NCBI GenBank assembly: GCA_001780825.1
Contig: MFIX01000233.1
Coordinates: forward strand, 1-16,557
Direction of reading: 5' to 3'
From: Candidatus Glassbacteria bacterium RIFCSPLOWO2_12_FULL_58_11
GTDB lineage: Bacteria; Gemmatimonadota; Glassbacteria; GWA2-58-10
DNA length: 16,557 bases
Shown here: piece by piece, positions 6,069 through 14,300 of the stretch
Layout of the letters: every line of letters begins with the position of its first letter
How positions within the stretch are numbered: position 1 is the first letter of the stretch
Made by a program: the position numbers and the translations under genes
The notes under the pieces: model-generated
The model's database searches: none
Seen by the model: the letters and a program-made list of their open reading frames with translations, nothing else
Told to the model about the DNA's origin: nothing

Positions 6069-7367
6069 TCATTTGTAGCCGAAAGCTTCGGGAACAACCA
6101 TCGAGATCCAGGGAAGGTATGTCACCAGGAAGAGCACGACGATCATCGCCGCGAAGAAGGGCAACAGAGGACGGGTGACCTTGGAGATCGTGGTATTGCC
6201 TATCGCGCAGCCCACGAACAGGCAAGTCCCCACCGGCGGGGTGCAGAGTCCGATGCAGAGATTAAAGATCATCATGATTCCGAAATGGATCGGGTTCAGG
6301 CCCAGTTTCAGGATCACCGGCAGGAAGATCGGAGTAAAAATCAGCACCGCCGGAGTCATGTCCATGAAAGTACCCACGAAGAGCAGCAGCAGGTTGATAA
6401 CGAGCAGGATAACATATTTGTTGTCGGTAAAGGAGATAAGGAATGCACTGATCGTCTGGGGAATATTCTCGTACGCCAGCACCCAGCTCATCGCCACCGA
6501 GGTACCGATCAGCAGCATGACCACCGCGGTGGTGATCCCGCATTCGAGAAAGATTTCCGGAATCTCCCGCAGCTTGACTTCCCGGTAGAGCACCACGGTG
6601 ATCAGGAACGCATAGAAAACCGCCACGGCGCTGGCCTCGGTGGCCGTAAAAATGCCGCCGATAATCCCTCCCAGAACGATAAACACCAGGAGCAGGCTGA
6701 GTAGGGCGCGCTTGAGCTTTACCAGAAAATCCTTCAAGCTGCTTTTATCGCCCTCTCCATAGCCTTTTTTCCGGGCCACCATCCAGCAAACAAACATCAG
6801 CCCCAGTCCCATCAGGATACCGGGCAGGAAACCCGCCAGAAAAATCGCCGCCACGCTCAGGCCGCCCGCGGCCAGTGAATAGACGATCATAATGTTGCTG
6901 GGCGGAATAAGCAGCCCCGTCGTGGCCGCGGTTATGGATACGGCGGTATTGAAATCCCGGTGGTAGCCCTTACGGTTCATCACCGGGATCATGAATCCGC
7001 CGATCGAGGAGACAGCCGCGACCGCCGAGCCGCTGATACTGCCAAACAACATGCAGGTCACGACATTGACAAAGGCCAGGCCGCCGCGGAAGCGGCCGAC
7101 CAGCGTGCCGGCGAAATCCACCAGACGGCGGGCCAGGCCGCCGCGGCCCATAAGCATGCCGCTGAGAATGAAAAAGGGAATCGCCAGCAGGGCGAAACTG
7201 TCTATTCCGGTAGCCACGCGGTGGGCCACGGTGACAAATGACGGCCTTCCGCCGACAGCGGCCAGCGCTGCCAGTGTCGCCAGGCCAATCGAGAAGGCGA
7301 TGGGCACGTTCAGCGCCAGTAGCACGGCAAAGGTTACAATCATTAGCGCCAGAGGCAGGTGTTCCAT
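6069..7367 (-). CDS. dctM: TRAP transporter large membrane subunit (DctM family)
   Basis: This is the large permease of a tripartite ATP-independent periplasmic transporter, which imports an organic acid using a sodium or proton gradient. The protein has 432 residues and about 12 membrane spans, the normal size. DctM hallmarks include PLALMIVTFAVLLALNVPIAFSIG at the start, AIPFFILSGMLMGRGGLARRLV, SGSAVAAVSSIGGFMIPVM, TGLLIPPSN, GGIFTATEASAVAVFYA and GLCTPPVGTCLFVGCAI. An ATG 39 bases further upstream is in frame. I prefer 7367 because the protein then begins MEHLPLALMIV like its relatives and has GGGGA upstream, while the longer form adds an unrelated polar stretch and lacks a ribosome site. 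It follows dctQ by 81 bases and is the last gene of the dctPQM unit. Confidence 0.92.
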   Translation of the reverse strand: MEHLPLALMIVTFAVLLALNVPIAFSIGLATLAALAAVGGRPSFVTVAHRVATGIDSFALLAIPFFILSGMLMGRGGLARRLVDFAGTLVGRFRGGLAFVNVVTCMLFGSISGSAVAAVSSIGGFMIPVMNRKGYHRDFNTAVSITAATTGLLIPPSNIMIVYSLAAGGLSVAAIFLAGFLPGILMGLGLMFVCWMVARKKGYGEGDKSSLKDFLVKLKRALLSLLLVFIVLGGIIGGIFTATEASAVAVFYAFLITVVLYREVKLREIPEIFLECGITTAVVMLLIGTSVAMSWVLAYENIPQTISAFLISFTDNKYVILLVINLLLLFVGTFMDMTPAVLIFTPIFLPVILKLGLNPIHFGIMMIFNLCIGLCTPPVGTCLFVGCAIGNTTISKVTRPLLPFFAAMIVVLFLVTYLPWISMVVPEAFGYK

Positions 7368-7413
7368 TAGTCCCCGCTTATGGAGAAAAACCGGAATACG
7401 GCACATTGCAAAA

Positions 7414-7425
7414 TTATAATACTTT
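7414..7425 (-). repeat. 12-base element repeated in both dct intergenic gaps (copy 1)
   Basis: AAAGTATTATAA on the minus strand lies 47-58 bases before the dctM start. An identical copy is at 8015-8026 before dctQ. Both are followed within 5-25 bases by TTTTGCA. It contains a good -10-like TATAAT here (TTATAAT), but no -35 box at 16-18 bases. It may be an AT-rich translation or processing signal, or a coincidence in AT-rich spacer DNA. Confidence 0.35.
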
Positions 7426-7448
7426 TACAAGTCAAATATTACGTAGTA

Positions 7449-7979
7449 CTAATCAAGCATTACTTTAAGCTCTTTGTGCTGGTTCGGGCTTGCCTTTCTG
7501 CCGCTCAAAATGAGTAGCTCCTCGACAATGAACTCCACGGAATAGAGCGTGAGAAAAAAGCCCGAAATCTGCAGGGCCAGGTAAATCCAGCCCATGCGAA
7601 TCCCAAGGGCCGGGCTGATCTGATTGTTCATCAGTATTACCGTCACCATCCGGATTCCGCCGAAGACGAAAACACTGACCGAGAAAAAGATTATACAGCA
7701 CCAGACGCACAGCGCCGCGATCCGGCACCATTTCTCGTTCAGCCGGCTGACCAGGAAATCGATTCCCAGATGGGACTTGCGCTTCAGAGCCACCGCCGAG
7801 CCCAGCAAGCCGATCCAGATCAGCAGGAAAATGGCCAGCTCCTCGGTCCACGGGCTGGGGCTCCGGAGGATAAAGCGGGTGAATACCTGCCAGATGACGG
7901 TCAGGGTCATCCCCAGCATGGCCAGCCAGAGCCCGCCTTCGAGCACGGCGTCGAGCGCCCTTTTAAGCTTGCCGAGCAT
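7449..7979 (-). CDS. dctQ: TRAP transporter small membrane subunit (DctQ family)
   Basis: This is the small permease that pairs with DctM and the solute-binding protein. It has 176 residues with four predicted spans (about 17-37, 48-65, 86-108 and 129-150). Family marks are QVFTRF (31-36), SPWTEELAIFLLIWIGLLGSA (42-62), and the following basic loop ALKRKSHLGIDF with the conserved His. The start at ATG 7979 has AAAGG about eight bases upstream. It sits between dctP (83-base gap) and dctM (81-base gap), the usual P-Q-M order for separate Q and M genes. The last 25 residues are a charged cytoplasmic tail. Confidence 0.92.
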   Translation of the reverse strand: MLGKLKRALDAVLEGGLWLAMLGMTLTVIWQVFTRFILRSPSPWTEELAIFLLIWIGLLGSAVALKRKSHLGIDFLVSRLNEKWCRIAALCVWCCIIFFSVSVFVFGGIRMVTVILMNNQISPALGIRMGWIYLALQISGFFLTLYSVEFIVEELLILSGRKASPNQHKELKVMLD

Positions 7980-8000
7980 GCTTGCGCCTTTGCTGCAAAA

Positions 8001-8019
8001 TATAACAAGAATAGTTATA
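8001..8019. repeat. Small inverted repeat between dctP and dctQ
   Basis: TATAAC (8001-8006) and GTTATA (8014-8019) form a 6-bp inverted repeat around 7 bases. It overlaps the 12-base element at 8015-8026. It is AT-only except for one pair, so it is too weak to terminate. It might trim expression between the binding protein and the permeases through RNA processing, but this is a guess. Confidence 0.3.
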
Positions 8020-8026
8020 ATACTTT
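8015..8026 (-). repeat. 12-base element repeated in both dct intergenic gaps (copy 2)
   Basis: This is an exact second copy of AAAGTATTATAA (minus strand), 36-47 bases before the dctQ start. See the copy at 7414-7425 for comparison and doubts. Confidence 0.35.
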
Positions 8027-8062
8027 AGATATATCGCCATCAGAATATACTTCAATGGGTGT

Positions 8063-9043
8063 TCATTGCACGGCCCGTATCCGCCCGGCCAGCTCGCCGA
8101 TCGCTGTCCCCTTGAATTCATCATAGAGGGGACGAACCTTTTCCATAAACGGCCGCTTGTCCGGATAGCCGATCTCGACCCCGGCCGCCTGGACTTTCTG
8201 CAGGTCCTCCTCGACCATCTTATCCCAGATTTTGCGCTGAAAGTTCAGGCTTTCATCCGCGGCCTGCTGGATCATCCCCTGCTGCTGCGCGCTCAAGCCT
8301 TTCCAGACCTTAAGGCTCATCAGCAGCACATCCGGAATGATCGTATGCTCATCCAGGTAGTAATATTTGCAGACCTCGTAATGGTGCGAAGAGGCAAAGG
8401 ATGGCGTGTTGTTCTCGGCGCCATCCACAACGCCCTGCTGAAGGGCGGTGTAGAGCTCTCCCCAATCAATTGGCGTGGGCGAGCCGCCCAGCATTTCGAT
8501 AGTCTTGACCGCCATGTAACTTTTCTGCACCCTTATTTTCATGCCCGCCAGGTCATCCGGGGTGCGGATCGGCTTCGACCGGGTGTAGAAACTGCGGCTC
8601 CCGGAATCGTAATAGCAGAGCCCGCGAATGCCCATCGGCGCGCCGCTGTGCAGGATTTCCCTGCCGATCGGCCCCATAAACACCCGCCAGGCATGCTCCC
8701 GGTCCCGGAACAAGTAGGGCAGCGAATAGACGCTGAACTCGGGCACGAAGCTTTCCAGCACCGCGGCCGAGGTCTTGGTAATGTCGAGGCTGCCGAGCTG
8801 GACCAGCTCGATTGATTCGCGCTCAGAACCTAGCTGCTCGCTGGGATAGATGTCTATGACCATCCTTCCCTGGCTCAGCTCGGCCAGGCGGCGGGCCATG
8901 AATTCCATCGCTTTGTGCACCGGATGCACTACATCCAGTCCGTGGGACAGTTTCAACCGGATGATATGCTCCGAAGAATTTACGCAGGAGGTGAAGAAAG
9001 GAATGACCAGCAGGAAGGCAATCTGGCGCTGAGCGAGCCTCAT
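8063..9043 (-). CDS. dctP: TRAP transporter solute-binding protein (DctP family), probable lipoprotein
   Basis: This periplasmic receptor should capture an organic acid, probably a dicarboxylate, sugar acid or keto acid, and hand it to DctQM. From ATG 9043 it has 326 residues. The N-terminus is a lipoprotein-like signal (hydrophobic 8-18, FTSC with Cys20), so it may be lipid-anchored; Phe at -3 of the lipobox is unusual. The DctP fold shows LSHGLDVVHPVHKAM (32-46), YPSEQLGSERESIELVQLGSLDI (66-88), PDDLAGMKIRVQ (162-173) with the canonical carboxylate-clamp Arg171, and GELYTALQQGVVDGAENN (195-212). The sequence does not reveal the ligand. An in-frame ATG at 9106 overlaps the -10 box of the promoter at 9106-9134, so a transcript from it would not contain that codon; the start at 9043 follows. 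It is the first gene of dctPQM. Confidence 0.9.
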   Translation of the reverse strand: MRLAQRQIAFLLVIPFFTSCVNSSEHIIRLKLSHGLDVVHPVHKAMEFMARRLAELSQGRMVIDIYPSEQLGSERESIELVQLGSLDITKTSAAVLESFVPEFSVYSLPYLFRDREHAWRVFMGPIGREILHSGAPMGIRGLCYYDSGSRSFYTRSKPIRTPDDLAGMKIRVQKSYMAVKTIEMLGGSPTPIDWGELYTALQQGVVDGAENNTPSFASSHHYEVCKYYYLDEHTIIPDVLLMSLKVWKGLSAQQQGMIQQAADESLNFQRKIWDKMVEEDLQKVQAAGVEIGYPDKRPFMEKVRPLYDEFKGTAIGELAGRIRAVQ

Positions 9044-9105
9044 CGATAATCTACCCGGGCAATATTGAACGAATCGGTCGGCTGGTATAGGCTGGCAAAG
9101 GGTCA

Positions 9106-9134
9106 ATAATAAAGCTCACGCCCGGTCCGGTCAA
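9106..9134 (-). promoter_or_regulatory. Promoter for dctPQM
   Basis: On the minus strand there is TTGACC (9134-9129, five of six), a 17-base spacer and TATTAT (9111-9106, five of six). Transcription would start near 9099, 55 bases before the chosen dctP start. This separates the TRAP genes from the upstream envelope genes, although read-through is possible because no terminator lies between 9134 and 9179. Confidence 0.65.
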
Positions 9135-9178
9135 GGAAGAAGCAGACAGGGACTCGAAACAGCTTTTCGGGAATGAGT

Positions 9179-10153
9179 TCAGAACCGGCGCGAGAGGGTC
9201 ACGGCCGGCAGCGGCGGAGCGCCGTTCGGGGCGGAAAGCGGCCGGCGCATCTCGAGGTGCACCTGAACCCCGGTTTTACGCAGGGAATTGCTAGCTCCGA
9301 GCTTTTCGGAAACCAGGACATCCAGGACGCTGACCAGGTGGTTGGCCAGCAGCAGGGCGGCAAAGCCGCTCCTTCGACGGTAGGCGGCCTCGCTCTGGTC
9401 GAAAAGGTGGTGGTACTCGCGGTACTCAGCGTCCAGACCGGTCCAGTCCCAGTTAAGCTCGAGCGGGTAAACCTGGCGCTGGTAGGCTTCGAGGGCCAAC
9501 TGCACCTCCTCCAGGCTGCCCGGCGCCGGTATGCCGCCGTTGCTCAAGGTATAATTATTGATCTTGGCGATCTGCCACTGGTGGCCGTCATAGGTCCTGG
9601 TATCAGTTTCCGGCTGGATTCCGGGCTGCGATGGATCATTGTCTAAATCACCACTGGAGGACCATTTGAGCATGTCCTCGTAATATTCACCATAGCCGGG
9701 GATGTTGGGATCGGCCACTTCATCCGGATTGTTGCGCAGGCCGGTGAAAACGAAATTCCGGCGGGCTGTCTGCGCGAGGGTCCGGTAACGGGACCCGTGC
9801 GAATCGCCCCGCGAGGTAAGCACCACCAGTCCGGCGATACTTACCGCTTCGGCTGCAAAATACCCATAGGCCCGTGATTTTCCCTCCAGCAATTGCGGCA
9901 ATCCAGGCACCAGCGCCGCAAGCAGCAGCTGCAGCCGGGGGTCAAGCCTTTCCCGTTGCGCGCTTTCGCCCTGGTCAGGGCTTTTATCCTGGTACGTACC
10001 GTGGTCCGCCGGGCGCTCCCCGAAAATCCCGCGGTCCGCCCGGGGGCCATAGCTCTCCGCACTCCCCGGCTCCCCGCCGAAAACCAGCACCGGGAAGAGC
10101 AGCAGCCACAAACCGCTGATATGGGTCAAGTTTCTTCCTGACACCAGGCGCAT
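9179..10153 (-). CDS. Secreted or envelope protein of unknown function, DUF5683-like
   Basis: This protein has 324 residues, with a signal peptide at 1-26 or so (hydrophobic 14-25). A low-complexity charged stretch follows (30-68). Then comes RLQLLLAALVPGLPQLLEGKSRAYGYFAAEAVSIAG (73-108), which resembles the PGLGQ-type paired membrane hairpin of DUF5683 proteins of FCB genomes. A matching late segment, YRRRSGFAALLLANHLVSVLDVLVSEKL (258-285), ends in the D-x-x-x-S-x-x-L style of that family. The middle (140-250) is soluble and Trp/Tyr-rich. The C-terminus ends in Phe. The start at 10153 is set by GGAGG seven bases upstream; an earlier in-frame ATG at 10189 has none and would bury the signal peptide. 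It follows the PorV-like gene by 97 bases on the same strand, which suggests a role linked to the outer membrane or the export module. Family membership is tentative. Confidence 0.6.
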   Translation of the reverse strand: MRLVSGRNLTHISGLWLLLFPVLVFGGEPGSAESYGPRADRGIFGERPADHGTYQDKSPDQGESAQRERLDPRLQLLLAALVPGLPQLLEGKSRAYGYFAAEAVSIAGLVVLTSRGDSHGSRYRTLAQTARRNFVFTGLRNNPDEVADPNIPGYGEYYEDMLKWSSSGDLDNDPSQPGIQPETDTRTYDGHQWQIAKINNYTLSNGGIPAPGSLEEVQLALEAYQRQVYPLELNWDWTGLDAEYREYHHLFDQSEAAYRRRSGFAALLLANHLVSVLDVLVSEKLGASNSLRKTGVQVHLEMRRPLSAPNGAPPLPAVTLSRRF

Positions 10154-10250
10154 CGCCCCGCCTCCGGATGATAAACTGAGGGCGCCCACTAATCACGTAC
10201 GGGACCGGTTAATGGACGCCCTGAATGGTAAGCCTTATTGGCCGCAAGAG

Positions 10251-11246
10251 TTAGAAATGGGCCGAGACCGAGTAGAAGGTACGGTCAGCCAGCGGATTGA
10301 CTCCGAGCTCGCGGGCGATATCGAAGCTGTAGCCTTTCCAGTTGAAGCCGAATCCGATCAGGGAGCCGCGAAGGTCGCCGACCTCGCTCTGATAGCCGCT
10401 GCGCAGGGCCAGAAGCATTCCCTCCAGCGGCTCGATCGAAAACTCGGTGCCGACAAATACCCCGTGATTGGCCGGATTACCCACCAGGAAGCGCTCGTAA
10501 TCGGCAGCCAGCAGCAGGTTGAACCGGTCCTGGTCCAGCAGGTGCTTGAGGATATTGTACCCCGCGCCAATCCTTACCCTGCGGGGCAGCCGGTCCGACT
10601 GGTATTTGTTGTTGAACTGCATGTCGGTGCCGATATCCATGACTGAAAAACCGAACTGCAAGGGGATTTCCTCGAGCGGCCGGTAGAGCATTCCCAGGTC
10701 GACCGCGGCGCTGGTGCCTACTCCGCCCTGGTTGCTGGAGAGCTTTTCCCGGATGAACTTCATGCTCACGCCCACATCTATCTTCTTGTTGAGCCGGGTG
10801 GCGAAGGAGCCGTACATGATCCAGAGGCTCTGGCTGTCGATTCCGCTCAAATCCTGGCCGATCGAGGTCACCTCGCTGCTGCCCAGGTCCCAGAGGTTCA
10901 TCGAGAACGCCACCACGCCGATATCCTTGATCGGCATTCCGACATTGAAAAAGTTGAAGCTGATCTGGTCCTCGGTCTCATTGCCCGTGGGGTCGCTCAC
11001 CGTAAAGGAGAACCCGTTGTAGCGCGAGAAATTGAATTCGGTGCGGTTGACCGAGGTCAGGCCAGCCGGGTTCCAGAGGATGGTGCCCAGGCCCTCCGCC
11101 ACGCCGGTATAAGCGTGGCCCATGCCGATAGGACGGGCGCCGTTTTGTTCGGTGTATTCGGCCTTGATCCCCTGGGCTTTGAGCGAGACTGCGGCCAACG
11201 GGATTAAGGACAATATGGCGAGCAAGGATAAAAATTTTCTGCGCAT
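10251..11246 (-). CDS. porV: PorV/PorQ family outer-membrane protein
   Basis: This 331-residue protein has a signal peptide (1-25, ending KAQG) and a predicted FadL-like beta barrel finishing in a terminal aromatic residue (VSAHF). The diagnostic opening after the signal is GARPIGMGHAYTGVAEGLGTILWNPAGLT (36-64), the conserved N-terminal plug motif of the PorV/PorQ family. Alternating strands such as FSMNLWDLGSSEVTS and SLWIMYGSFATRL follow. In T9SS, PorV carries cargo from the translocon to the PorU sortase and forms the attachment complex with it. Here the gene follows porU by 87 bases, the textbook neighbour pair, so a PorV role is more likely than PorQ, but paralogs are common. The ribosome site AGGAGA is about nine bases before ATG 11246. 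Confidence 0.82.
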   Translation of the reverse strand: MRRKFLSLLAILSLIPLAAVSLKAQGIKAEYTEQNGARPIGMGHAYTGVAEGLGTILWNPAGLTSVNRTEFNFSRYNGFSFTVSDPTGNETEDQISFNFFNVGMPIKDIGVVAFSMNLWDLGSSEVTSIGQDLSGIDSQSLWIMYGSFATRLNKKIDVGVSMKFIREKLSSNQGGVGTSAAVDLGMLYRPLEEIPLQFGFSVMDIGTDMQFNNKYQSDRLPRRVRIGAGYNILKHLLDQDRFNLLLAADYERFLVGNPANHGVFVGTEFSIEPLEGMLLALRSGYQSEVGDLRGSLIGFGFNWKGYSFDIARELGVNPLADRTFYSVSAHF

Positions 11247-11333
11247 GATACGGCTCTCCTTTGGGGGGAGGTTTGATTTGCGAAGTTCATATGTGAAGGT
11301 TAACTATATCTGCCGCAAATGGCAAATCTTTTA

Positions 11334-14300
11334 TCAGCGACTAAGTAGGGCTTTACCGACTGCTTCCACCTCCTCAAGGCCTGAATTCGATGCAGTGTCC
11401 ATGGATTTGCAGATAATTTTGTAGAGATATACGCCGTTGGCGATCCTTTGCCGGTATTCATCCCGGCCATCCCAGGTCGCGCTGTGGAAGCCCGCAGTCA
11501 AGGCCCCGGTGCGCAGCTCGCGTACCGGCCTGCCGGCTACGCTGAAGATGCGAATCAGCACCTCGGCCGGCTGGCTGACCTCGAAGCAGATCTCGGTCTG
11601 GTCCCGGAACGGGTTCGGATAATTGACGACATTGCTTAAAGCCAGCCGGCCGGCCGAGGCGGACAGGTAAAGCATCAGCTCCACCCTGGCCGTATTGAGC
11701 GCATTATCCGTGGCCCGGAAACGGAAGCTGTGCAGGCCTTCCTCGACCCGGCCCAGGTCCACGCCCACCGTTCCCTCCTGGTAGCTGTCCTTGCGGTAGC
11801 TGAACAGAGGCGTCAGATCAGCCGACCAGCTGAGGCCGTCATCCACCTCAACAGTCAATTGCTCTCCCGGCCGTCCGGTGGTGTTTATCCCGTTGTCATC
11901 GCTCACGACCAGCTCCAGGGATTGTGAGCGGCTGATCCTGTCGCCATCGGCCAGCGCCCGGCCCTGTGAATAGATGCGGATGCTGGGAGCCGTGGTATCG
12001 CCGGAGATTTGCCCGCCTGGCAGAAATGGGCTGCTTTCGCTGCCCCCGGAGGCATCGGACTTGTCGCTGGTCGCATAGCCGAGAAACCGTCCCGAGCCAA
12101 GCTGAAGCGAGTCCGCGGGAAGCGAGCCGGCCAGATCGGCGGGCAGGACGAATGAGCCCTGGAAAGCTCCCCCGCTGATGGTCACCGGCCCGTCGAATAG
12201 CACGGCCGGGGTGCGCTCGAAACTGATATTGCGCTCGAGCAGGCTGTTGCCGAGACGGCACTGGTAGGAAATATCTACCGGCCTGCCGGAAGTGCTGAAT
12301 TTGATTTGGGCCACGCCGGAAAAGCCGGGGTCGCGCTTTCCGGTCTCATCTTCAATCCGGCCCGTAAAATCCACTTTGGCGCCGGCCTGAAGGCGCGCAG
12401 CGGGATCTTGTTCGATTTTTATCATCCTGCCTGGACTATGCAAGATCAGTGCCGGGTCCCCGAAGATCGCATAGCGCTCCGCATTGCCGCGGTCAAGGCC
12501 GCCCAGATTGAGACGGGCAGCGAGCTGGGCCGCTCCGATCGGCACCGGTCCGGAACCGAAAAGATTTTGTACGAAAAGACGGTTCAGTTCGAAGTTCTGA
12601 AAAGCGTAAGTAACTCGCGTTCCGGCGAACACCGCCACCGCTCCCCCGCCCTTCAGGCTGACCAGCCGCTCAGCCATCGCCTGCTCGCGGTAATCGTCGA
12701 AATGGCCGATCGAGCAGGATGAATTGAGCACCAGGGGCAGACGGTAGCCGTTGTTCAGCAGCGCAATGTCCCGCTCGGTGTCGAAAACTCTCTCCTGGGC
12801 CCAGGTCAGATTGCTCCCGTGGCCCAGGTAATTGATCAGCAGCGCCCCGCGGTTCCACCAGGCGAGCAGGTCCTCATTGGCCGCCGGTTTGCGGGTCCCG
12901 ATCCCCGGCGGATCGAAAGGGTATTCATCGAGATAAATCTTCCGGCGCATGAAGTCCGCCGGGAAGAGCGAATCCAGCTTTTCGCTGCCCGGGACATGGT
13001 TGGTGACCAGGTCGCACTCGTTCCCCAGCGTGTAACCGTCATCCGCCACCAGGATCAGCCGCCTGACCCAGTCCCCGGCCTCGGCGCCCGCCTCGTACCT
13101 GGCGTTCTTGTCCACCGCCACCTCGGCCTCGGCCGCGTTCTGCACCGGTATCCGGCCCAGGGACACCTGGGGCAGGTCGCTGTCGCCGAACCGCGCAAAC
13201 CACTCCTCCACCGCAATGTCCTCTTTTGTAATATATGGCAGGATATAGTTGGCTTTCGCGCGGCCTTGAACTGTTACTCCGCGGAAATCATTGTTACCAT
13301 CCCCGAACAGGACCACGAACTGGGGACGGATGGACCAGCTCTCGAAAGCGTACTGCAGGAAATCCCGCAGGGCCGCCGGGTCGGCAGGTCCGAAAGAAAA
13401 GTTGTTGTACACATCCTCGATGGCTACCACGGCCGTGGAATATTTCCCGGCGTGCAGGGCGGCGAGCTTTCCGGCCTGCGGGAGCAGCGCCCGCGGAGAG
13501 ACCACCAGGTAGGCGGCCCCAGAGAGGCTTCTCAGGTCCTCCGGCAGCCCGAGAGTGAGGCTTTCCGGCTCGTGGTAGGCCTCGCCGGCCACAGCGGCGA
13601 AAGTCCTCACCCGGTATGCCGAAACCGGGGCATTGAAGCGGAACCCGCCGGTGGCGGTAACGGTTGTCTGCAGCAGCGCGGGCGCCTCGGGCACGGTCAG
13701 GTCGAAAACCCGGACCGAGCCGCCGCCGCCCGTGGAAAACTCATAAGAAGGATTGACCGGCGCTTTAGTCTCGTGAAAGAGCAGCCGCTCCCCCTGGCTG
13801 AGAGTGAGCGGAGTGTAAACCCGCAGCTCGAAATATCCCAGGGCCTGGCCAAGCCCATTGAGCGTGAATCGGTTGCCCTCTGCGCTCAAGAGCCCCGCAC
13901 CGACAGTCAGCCAGGGGCTGATGGCGGTCGAAAAGGGAAGATTGCTGCCGCTCACCACATTGACGCCGTTAAGCTGAATGCTGTAAGTACGGTTGTTACC
14001 GGAGTCGTTGCCGTAAATCTCGATGCGCAGGAAATTCTGTTCAGCGGCCGGCGGCCGGGCCAGGTCAAAACCGCGCTCGGCGGTTCCCGACTTGTCAGAA
14101 TCGAGCACCCAGGCCCAATAATCCGGGGCCGGATTGTAGAAGTTGTCAGCGCCGGTATCCAGCGCCAGGTACTGGGTGTTGTCCTCGAAGTGGTACCAGA
14201 CCTCGGCCGAGAGCGCAGGAGGCTGGACCGGCTGAGGTGCGGCCGGGAGTTGTTCCATGCGGCGGCCAATTGTACCGCCGCCCCAGGTCAGCCAGTAAAC

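Noticed and set aside
7368..7406. Upstream ATG 7406 as the dctM start
   Set aside because: It adds 13 residues unlike other DctM proteins and has no ribosome site. ATG 7367 fits the family start.
9044..9106. Upstream ATG 9106 as the dctP start
   Set aside because: It overlaps the -10 box of a good promoter, so it would not be in the transcript, and it would push the lipoprotein-like signal 21 residues inward.
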